From positions 1 through 11,177 of the forward strand of contig CALGFI010000229.1 of NCBI GenBank assembly GCA_937881155.1: a stretch of 11,177 nucleotides of DNA, written 5' to 3'. Positions 6,102 to 11,177 of this stretch are shown here, piece after piece; the stretch's first letter is position 1, and every line of letters begins with the position of its first letter. Origin of the DNA: an uncultured bacterium (GTDB lineage: Bacteria; Actinomycetota; UBA4738; HRBIN12). The translations under genes and the position numbers were made by a program. The notes under the pieces were generated by a model. That model was not told where the DNA came from, did not search any database, and was given only the letters and a program-made list of their open reading frames with translations.

Positions 6102-7366
6102 CAGTGGACGACGCGATCGGCGTCGGGGAGGGGAAGGCCTTCCAGGTGCCTTCGTGCCAGATCGAGCGCGGCCTGCTCGGACCACCGAACGACCATGTCG
6201 CGATCGCCGGGCGCGCGGATGCGCCGTTGGTGCGCCACACCTTCCGCTTGAATCGCTACCCACACCGTTCCAGGCTCGGCGCCGTCGTGTGGTTCGGGAC
6301 CGGCGGCTCCGGTCGTCGACAGCGTGACGTCGGCGCCGAACAAGCGCCGCGCTCCGGCCGCCATCTCGGCTGCGGATTCGCGGCTCACGACGCCCGGACC
6401 TTCGATCGTCTCCTGCGAGACGCCGAGGATCTGGCGCTTTGCCTCGATCGAGTAGCACACGGCCGAACCGAGCAGATAGTCGGACGCGCTCGGCGCGTGC
6501 GCCAGCCGGGCGGACAGCGCGCCGCCCGTGAGGGACTCGGCGCACGCGATCGTCTTCCCCGCGGCGCGGAGCAGCCGACCGACCACCTCGTCCAATTCCT
6601 CGTCCGACGTCGACGTGACGAACTCGCCGATGCGTTCGGCGACGACGCGAGCGAGCGGTGCGAGGAGCGCTCCGGCTTCCTCGACGGATGCAGCCTTCGC
6701 GGTGAGACGAACGCGGACCTCTCCCCCGCCGGCGAGATACGCCACGGTCGGGTTCGTCGAGCCGTGGAACAGATCGTCGAGGATCTCGGCGACGCGCGAC
6801 TCCGCGATCCCGACGCACCGGATCGTCCTGGAGACGATCGTGGCCGGACCCGCGAGCGATTCGAGCTCGGGAAGGACCGTGCGTTCCATCATCTCGCGCA
6901 TCTCGGCCGGAACGCCCGGGAGCGTGTAGACCCGCGTTCCGTCGAGCTCGAGCACGATGCCCGGCGCCGTCCCTCGCTCCGCCGGGATCGAACGTGCCCC
7001 AACTGGCACGTCGGCCTGCACGAGGTTGGACTTCGGCATCTCGCGGCCGGCACGGGCGAACGTGTCGCGGATGGCCCGTTCGAGCTCGGGGCGGCGTTCG
7101 AGCTCCACGCCGGCGAGCTTCGCGAGCGCTTCGCGCGTGACGTCGTCCTGTGTCGGACCGAGGCCACCCGTGACGATCACCACATCAGCGCGCGACGCCG
7201 CGAGCGAAAGCCCGTCGACGATGCGCTCGACGTTGTCGCCCACCGCTTGGTGATGCAGCACGTCGACGCCGATCGCCGCCAGACGTTCGCCGATCCACTG
7301 AGCGTTGGAGTTCGAGATCTGCCCCAGGAGGATCTCGGTGCCCACCGCGACGACCTCGGCCCTCAC
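6101..7366 (-). CDS. cinA: CinA family protein (NMN deamidase / competence-damage protein)
   Basis: A full two-domain CinA of 421 residues. The N-terminal MoCF-like (COG1058) domain runs from AEVVAVGTEILLGQ (3-16) through TGGLGPTQDD (66-75) and TLPGVPAEM (148-156). In studied members it has ADP-ribose pyrophosphatase activity. The C-terminal PncC domain from about 255 holds CAESLTGG (275-282) and TGAAGPEP (352-359) and hydrolyses nicotinamide mononucleotide to the acid form in pyridine-nucleotide recycling. The start is GTG 7366, chosen because the frame then begins (M)RAEVVAVGTE as in the family and overlaps the stop of the upstream RodZ-like gene by 4 nt (GTGA). Its stop overlaps the thpR start. 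The three genes thus look like one operon, promoted from about 8106-8111. Link to competence is by name only; no uptake gene is in view. Confidence 0.96.
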   Translation of the reverse strand: MRAEVVAVGTEILLGQISNSNAQWIGERLAAIGVDVLHHQAVGDNVERIVDGLSLAASRADVVIVTGGLGPTQDDVTREALAKLAGVELERRPELERAIRDTFARAGREMPKSNLVQADVPVGARSIPAERGTAPGIVLELDGTRVYTLPGVPAEMREMMERTVLPELESLAGPATIVSRTIRCVGIAESRVAEILDDLFHGSTNPTVAYLAGGGEVRVRLTAKAASVEEAGALLAPLARVVAERIGEFVTSTSDEELDEVVGRLLRAAGKTIACAESLTGGALSARLAHAPSASDYLLGSAVCYSIEAKRQILGVSQETIEGPGVVSRESAAEMAAGARRLFGADVTLSTTGAAGPEPHDGAEPGTVWVAIQAEGVAHQRRIRAPGDRDMVVRWSEQAALDLARRHLEGLPLPDADRVVH

Positions 7367-8079
7367 GACGAGGGCGAGGCGGGTTGGTACTCGAAGGTGC
7401 GCTGCCACGGGCGTCCCTCGCGCCCGACGACGCCGTAGTCGGTGCCGTTCACGCTGATCTGCGCTGTTCCTCCTTCGGACAGACGCAGGGTGATCGTTCG
7501 ATCGGCCTCGAACGTTCGCCCCTCGCCGGCCTCCAGGCTGAACGGCTCCTCGGCGCTGCCGTCGGATGCGATCGTGATGTCGACGGGATCCTCCGCCAGG
7601 ACGGCCACGGTGATCGGGCGGGCCGATCCCGTGTCGAGCGGCGGCGCGGCGGACGGAAGATCGGCGGGCGTCGGAGCGGGCTGCCGAGCCGAGAGCACGC
7701 CGAACGCCGCGGCGAGCACGAGCAAGGTCGCGGCGACCATGACGAACAGCCGGTGGTCGTCACGCCGGCGAGGAATCCCCATCCCCATGATCGGCTCTGG
7801 CTGCGCGGGCGGCGGCGTCTTCGTGAGCAGCGGTTCGGGGCGGTTCTCGGTGTAGACATCGACGACGCGGTCGGGCGAGAGTCGCAGGTACGACGCGTAC
7901 GTGCGCAGGCAGCCTCGCACGTGGACATCTCCCAGGAGGCGCTCGTAGTCCTCGTTCTCGATCGCGTCGAGGAACTCGGAGCGGATCCTCGTGTCTCGGG
8001 CCGCCTCCTCGAGAGTGAGGCCCCGCGCCGTGCGGACCTTGCGCAGGCTCGGACCGAGGTCCGTCACGCCGTGCTGCAT
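7363..8079 (-). CDS. RodZ-like membrane protein with N-terminal HTH and C-terminal DUF4115-type domain
   Basis: A 238-residue protein with the RodZ layout. A cytoplasmic helix-turn-helix of the HTH_25 type (about 8-75) includes LRKVRTARGLTLEEAARDTRIR and the typical YLRAIE-like stretch FLDAIENEDYERL. A Pro-rich linker (about 80-106) leads to one membrane helix (about 111-130, LFVMVAATLLVLAAAFGVLS). A Pro/Ala-rich linker follows, then an outside beta-rich domain (about 153-238) of the DUF4115 kind. Proteins of this type help anchor the elongation/cell-shape machinery in rod-shaped bacteria, and in actinobacteria they commonly sit beside pgsA and cinA. I leave the symbol blank because functional equivalence to RodZ is not shown. 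ATG 8079 has only a weak ribosome site (AAAGAA), but it lies about 20 nt from the proposed transcription start. pgsA, a frequent neighbour, is absent here. Confidence 0.87.
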   Translation of the reverse strand: MQHGVTDLGPSLRKVRTARGLTLEEAARDTRIRSEFLDAIENEDYERLLGDVHVRGCLRTYASYLRLSPDRVVDVYTENRPEPLLTKTPPPAQPEPIMGMGIPRRRDDHRLFVMVAATLLVLAAAFGVLSARQPAPTPADLPSAAPPLDTGSARPITVAVLAEDPVDITIASDGSAEEPFSLEAGEGRTFEADRTITLRLSEGGTAQISVNGTDYGVVGREGRPWQRTFEYQPASPSS

Positions 8080-8105
8080 CGCGTTCTTTCGGCCACGGGT
8101 TCTGG

Positions 8106-8111
8106 ATTCTA
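8106..8111 (-). promoter_or_regulatory. Probable -10 box for the RodZ-like/cinA/thpR operon
   Basis: TAGAAT on the minus strand matches the -10 consensus at five of six positions. It lies in the 62-nt gap after iolB and would start RNA around 8099, giving a ~20-nt leader. No good -35 is seen at 16-18 nt. Confidence 0.45.
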
Positions 8112-8141
8112 GTCATGCGTGTGCCCGTTCCGCGGAGATGC

Positions 8142-9005
8142 CTACGCGACGCCCTCCGCGGTCGTCATCGGGCACCTCGGGTCGGGGCCCTGTTCAGCGA
8201 GCAGGGCTGCGATCCAGTCGTGGGCGGGATCCAGGCAGACCCGCCAAGCGCGCTCGGCCGGTCCGGCCATCACATTCAGGTAGTACATGGGGTGGCCGGG
8301 CGCTGCGACGCACGGGCCGTGGAATCCCCGAGGGATCAGGAAAACGTCCCCGTCCCGGACCGTGACGGTCTCGTCGATCTCGCCGTCCTTCGTGTAGGTG
8401 CGATGGAGGCCGAACCCGGCCTCGCCGGCGATGCGGAAGTAGTAGACCTCTTCGAGGGGAACCTCGTCGGCGGTGTGCTCGTCGTGCTTGTGGGGCGGGA
8501 ACGACGACCAGTTGCCGTCGGGCGTGAGCACCTCGACCGCGATGAGGCGTTCGGCCTCGAACGCGTCGGCCGCGAGGAAGTTGTTGATCTGGCGCGTCGC
8601 GACGCCTCCGCCGCGTACCTCGACGGAGACCGCCCGAGCAGGGACGTGCGCCGGTTCGAGTTGGCGATCGGCACGTGCGGTCGGAAACGCGAACTCGCCT
8701 CCGCCCTCGGATGAAACGACGACCTCGGATCCCCTAGGGACGTAGACGAAGTCGGTCACCCTCGAGAACACATCACGCCGTCCCTCGAGCTCGAACCGCT
8801 TCGAGGAGACCTCCACGCGGCACGAACCGGAGAGCGGCAGGATCGCCGCCTCGACGCGTTCGAGCTCCACGACACGGCGCTCGCCCGGGGCGAGCGAGAG
8901 TACGCGGAGACCCGCGAACGACCAGCCGGCGTCTCGCGCGCTCAGTCGAACCGGGTCGGGTCCGTCGGCCAGCGTTCCCGCCGGGCGGAACAGGTCGGCG
9001 CTCAC
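8142..9005 (-). CDS. iolB: 5-deoxy-glucuronate isomerase
   Basis: A cupin-fold enzyme of the myo-inositol pathway that converts 5-deoxy-D-glucuronate to 5-dehydro-2-deoxy-D-gluconate (EC 5.3.1.30), whose product IolC phosphorylates. The length of 287 residues is normal. The N-terminal half has AGWSFAGLRVLSLAPGE (26-42). The C-terminal cupin carries the likely metal ligands in PPHKHD (170-175: H172, H174), the Glu pair in LEEVYYF (184-190) and the His of RGFHGP (H229), followed by MYYLNVMAGP (240-249). The start is GTG 9005. The ribosome site is poor, but the N-terminus (MSADLFRPAGTL) aligns with family expectations. It is separated from iolC by a gene on the other strand. Its own promoter is unclear, since only 20 nt lie between its start and that of the divergent gene. 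Confidence 0.95.
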   Translation of the reverse strand: MSADLFRPAGTLADGPDPVRLSARDAGWSFAGLRVLSLAPGERRVVELERVEAAILPLSGSCRVEVSSKRFELEGRRDVFSRVTDFVYVPRGSEVVVSSEGGGEFAFPTARADRQLEPAHVPARAVSVEVRGGGVATRQINNFLAADAFEAERLIAVEVLTPDGNWSSFPPHKHDEHTADEVPLEEVYYFRIAGEAGFGLHRTYTKDGEIDETVTVRDGDVFLIPRGFHGPCVAAPGHPMYYLNVMAGPAERAWRVCLDPAHDWIAALLAEQGPDPRCPMTTAEGVA

Positions 9006-9024
9006 GCGGCCGCAGCCTCGTCGG

Positions 9025-9030
9025 TATGGT
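9025..9030 (+). promoter_or_regulatory. Possible -10 box for a leaderless start of the metalloprotease-like gene
   Basis: TATGGT matches the -10 consensus at four of six positions. It lies 7 nt before an in-frame GTG at 9038, the spacing expected if transcription starts on that GTG. The hexamer overlaps the other candidate start, ATG 9026, so only one of the two readings can hold. No -35 is visible; upstream DNA is iolB coding sequence. Confidence 0.3.
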
Positions 9031-9601
9031 TCGGCTCGTGCGTCGCTCCGTCGCGTTCGTCCTCGCGCTGTGCGTAACGGCCACGCTCGTTGGGGGCGCG
9101 GCGAGCGCCGAACGCGATCCGGTCGGTCCGGTGCTCGTCGTCGCGGACGACGTTCCGAACGACGTTCGCGCGCTCGCGCTCGACACCTGGGACCTGTTCC
9201 TGAATGCGTTCCCCGCCAGACGCGCGTGCATCACGCCGGTCACGCTCAGTCACGCTTGGGAGTTCGCCGACCGCGCCGCCTACGACCCCGCCGAACGCGC
9301 CGTGGTTCTCCGCGTTCCGGGAACCGCGCCCAACCTGCGCGCGTCGCTCGTGCACGAGTTCGCTCATCACCTCGAGTCCACGTGCGACGCCCATGCGTCG
9401 CTGCGACGACCGTTCCTCGTCGCGACCGGCTCCGCTCCGAACTCGCCGTGGTTCGGTGGACGTGACTGGGAGCAGGTCCCTTCGGAGCGGTACGCGGAGG
9501 CCGTGACCGTGTATGTGCTCGACGAACGTCCCTCGCACCTGCGGGTGAGCGTTCCGCGCGAGGCGCTCGAGGAGATCGAACGCTGGGCCGTGGGCTCCTG
9601 A
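9026..9601 (+). CDS. Secreted HExxH metalloprotease-like protein
   Basis: A 191-residue (ATG 9026) or 187-residue (GTG 9038) exported protein. Both starts give a signal peptide: basic RLVRRS, the hydrophobic core VAFVLALCVTATLVGG and a likely cut after ASA (residue 28). The mature part has the zinc-site helix SLVHEFAHHLE (107-117; H110, E111, H114). A second helix, SERYAEAVTVYVL (153-165), follows, in which E154 or E158 could be the third metal ligand, as in gluzincin-type peptidases. C68 and C120 may form a disulfide. I do not recognise a named family, and proteolysis is inferred from the motif alone. It lies on the opposite strand between iolB (20 nt head to head) and iolC (1 nt tail to tail). 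A function in inositol use is not evident. Confidence 0.82.
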   Translation: MVRLVRRSVAFVLALCVTATLVGGAASAERDPVGPVLVVADDVPNDVRALALDTWDLFLNAFPARRACITPVTLSHAWEFADRAAYDPAERAVVLRVPGTAPNLRASLVHEFAHHLESTCDAHASLRRPFLVATGSAPNSPWFGGRDWEQVPSERYAEAVTVYVLDERPSHLRVSVPREALEEIERWAVGS

Positions 9602-9602
9602 G

Positions 9603-10547
9603 TCACGCATCGACGAGGAACGCGCGAACCTGCGCTTCGTTCGGCATCGCATCGGCGCATGCGAGCTGACCGGCGACGTACGCGCCCGCCGCGTTCGCGA
9701 ACCGAACCGTGTCGACGACGTCCCACCCCTCGAGCAGCCCGTGACACAGCGCCGCGCCGAAGGCGTCCCCGGCGCCGAGCCCGTTCACCACCTCGACCTC
9801 GACGGGCGGCACGCGTTCCGCTGCTCCGTCCCATGCCGCAAGCACGCCGTCGCCCCCGAGCTTCACGATCGCCAGCTCCAGTCCGAGATCGAGCAGTCGC
9901 GACGCCTGCGCCTCGGGCGTTCCCGATCCGATGGCCACGGTGACCTCGTCGACGTTCCCCACCGCGACGGTCGCGAACCCGAGCGCCTGCCGAGCGAGCG
10001 GACCGGCCTCCTCCGGCGAACGCCAGAACGTCGGCCGGTGGTCGAGGTCGTGGATCGTGAAACGCTTCCTCCCACGCTCCCGCAAGGCGGCGAGCGTCGC
10101 CGACCTGCTCGGCTCGTCGGACAGCCCGGTCCCCGTCGTCCAGAACACTCGCGCCGAGCGGATCGCGTCGAGGTCGAGGTCGTCGACCGTCAGGTTCATG
10201 TCGGGAGCCTTCGGTTGTCGGTAGAACAGGATCGGCGGCGACTCCGGCGGCAGGAGCTCGATGAACACAACCGGCGTCCGGAGGTCGCGATCGGTCCCCA
10301 CGAAGCGGGGATCGACACCGAAGCCTCGCAACGCCTGACGGACGTACGCCCCGAAGCCATCATCGCCGACCTTGGTGATGACGGCCGAGCGGTGCCCGTA
10401 CCGCGCCGCACCGACGGCGACGTTCGTCGCGCTGCCGCCGAGGAACTTGGCGAACGTGCGAACATCCGCGAGGCGGACGCCCGACTGTTCCGGATACAGG
10501 TCGACGCCGACGCGACCCATCGTGAGGACGTCGAAGACGTCGCTCAC
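9603..10547 (-). CDS. iolC: 5-dehydro-2-deoxygluconokinase (PfkB family)
   Basis: A sugar kinase of 314 residues that phosphorylates 5-dehydro-2-deoxy-D-gluconate at C6 (EC 2.7.1.92), the step after IolB. PfkB signatures: GGSATNVAVGAARYG (37-51), the substrate-side stretch ILFYRQPKAPDMNLT (106-120) in the place where IolC proteins have FYR, and the catalytic/anion-hole motif NGLGAGDAFGAAL (255-267; base D261). The PfkB fold alone would fit other 2-keto sugar kinases. The adjacent iolB and importer ATPase make IolC the best call. The start is GTG 10547, only 2 nt after the stop of the upstream ABC ATPase, so the two are almost certainly one operon. The promoter lies outside the window. Confidence 0.88.
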   Translation of the reverse strand: MSDVFDVLTMGRVGVDLYPEQSGVRLADVRTFAKFLGGSATNVAVGAARYGHRSAVITKVGDDGFGAYVRQALRGFGVDPRFVGTDRDLRTPVVFIELLPPESPPILFYRQPKAPDMNLTVDDLDLDAIRSARVFWTTGTGLSDEPSRSATLAALRERGRKRFTIHDLDHRPTFWRSPEEAGPLARQALGFATVAVGNVDEVTVAIGSGTPEAQASRLLDLGLELAIVKLGGDGVLAAWDGAAERVPPVEVEVVNGLGAGDAFGAALCHGLLEGWDVVDTVRFANAAGAYVAGQLACADAMPNEAQVRAFLVDA

Positions 10548-10549
10548 GT

Positions 10550-11177
10550 TCAGCCGTCCCGGCGTTCGTCCTCGCCCTCAGGTCGCGGGCTCGCCGCCGC
10601 CGCGGCGCTCGCCTCCTGTTCGAGCGCCTCGACCGCCCGCCGGAGCTCCGCGTCGTCGCTCGCCGCTCGCTCGAGCTCGTGTGCGAGGTTCTCGAGCTCC
10701 TCCCCGCCCGCCATCATCTGGACGAGTCCCTCGAGGGCGAGCTCATCCTTAGAGAAATCGCCGTACACATGACCGCGCCGCAAGATCACGAAGTGGTCGC
10801 CCACTGGATACGCGTGGTGCGGGTTGTGCGAGATGAAGATCACGCCGATGCCGCGACGTTTGGCCTGCACGATGTAGCGGAGGACGACGCCTGCCTGCTT
10901 TACCCCGAGCGCCGCCGTCGGCTCGTCCAGGATCAACACCTTCGCCCCGAAGTGCACGGCGCGCGCGATGGCGACCGACTGGCGCTCGCCGCCGGAGAGC
11001 GTTCCGACGGCCTGGTCCGGGTCGCGCACGTCGATACCCATCTTGCCGAGCTCGCCACGCGTGACGCGCTTGGCGAACTCGGAATCGAAGCGCCGGAAGG
11101 GTCCCCATCCCTTCGTTGGTTCCGAGCCAAGGAAGAAGTGCCGCCAGATCGACAGCAGCGGGATCATCGCGAGGTCC
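10550..11177 (-). CDS. Sugar (probably myo-inositol) ABC transporter ATP-binding protein, partial
   Basis: The C-terminal ~208 residues of an ABC ATPase of the carbohydrate-uptake CUT2-like type; its 5' end is beyond the right edge. Visible parts, numbered from the Met at 11167: a Q-loop-region remnant DLAMIPLLSIWRHFFLG at the very start, the signature LSGGERQ (57-63), Walker B VLILDEPTAALG (77-88), and the switch region FISHNPHHAYPVGD (111-124, H114). Walker A must lie outside the window. This looks like a single ATPase domain rather than the double domain of RbsA/XylG, but the missing half forbids certainty. After about residue 155 comes an acidic, Ala/Glu-rich, probably helical tail of about 50 residues. 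Its 2-nt spacing to iolC suggests inositol or a related polyol as the substrate; this is context, not sequence proof. Confidence 0.94.
   Translation of the reverse strand, partial: DLAMIPLLSIWRHFFLGSEPTKGWGPFRRFDSEFAKRVTRGELGKMGIDVRDPDQAVGTLSGGERQSVAIARAVHFGAKVLILDEPTAALGVKQAGVVLRYIVQAKRRGIGVIFISHNPHHAYPVGDHFVILRRGHVYGDFSKDELALEGLVQMMAGGEELENLAHELERAASDDAELRRAVEALEQEASAAAAASPRPEGEDERRDG

Overview
The window is GC-rich bacterial chromosome, most likely from an actinomycetote, possibly a deep-branching or environmental lineage. The evidence is the strong G/C bias at third codon positions, frequent GTG starts, a perfect SOS box of the Actinobacteria/Bacillus type (CGAAC-N4-GTTCG) in front of recA, and a gene order (RodZ-like HTH protein, cinA, thpR, recA, recX, rny) close to that of many actinobacterial chromosomes. 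No tRNA, rRNA, CRISPR array, insertion sequence or phage gene was found. Twelve genes are supported, two of them cut by the window edges. Ten lie on the minus strand and two on the plus strand.

Positions 1-1820 hold the start of an exported or membrane protein running off the left edge, a cytosolic Ser/Thr kinase-like protein on the minus strand, and a divergent plus-strand gene for a small secreted protein with a ~20-residue repeat, probably a beta-solenoid. The ~230-bp gap between the two divergent genes holds the most striking non-coding structure of the window. Two 38-bp arms in inverted orientation agree at 31 of 38 positions. Each arm carries three TGAGR half-sites spaced exactly 11 bp apart. 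I read this as a symmetric pair of operators controlling both genes. A perfect 15-bp hairpin at 1844-1876 separates this module from the next.

Positions 1916-8111 form a minus-strand housekeeping block for envelope, DNA repair and RNA decay. A RodZ-like membrane HTH protein, cinA and thpR are coupled by 4-nt and 1-nt overlaps. recA and recX follow from a separate SOS promoter whose -35 box contains the thpR stop codon and whose LexA box lies between -35 and -10. RNase Y (rny) comes last and probably has its own promoter behind recX.

Positions 8142-11177 carry part of a myo-inositol catabolic cluster on the minus strand: the ATPase of a sugar ABC importer (cut by the right edge), iolC and iolB. 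Between iolC and iolB, on the opposite strand, sits a small secreted HExxH-type metalloprotease-like gene. Only 1 nt separates its end from the end of iolC, and 20 nt separate its start from that of iolB. Any iolC-iolB transcript would therefore be antisense to the whole of that gene.

The best candidates for something undescribed are the kinase / secreted-repeat-protein module with its phased double operator, and the exported metalloprotease-like gene nested antisense within the iol genes.
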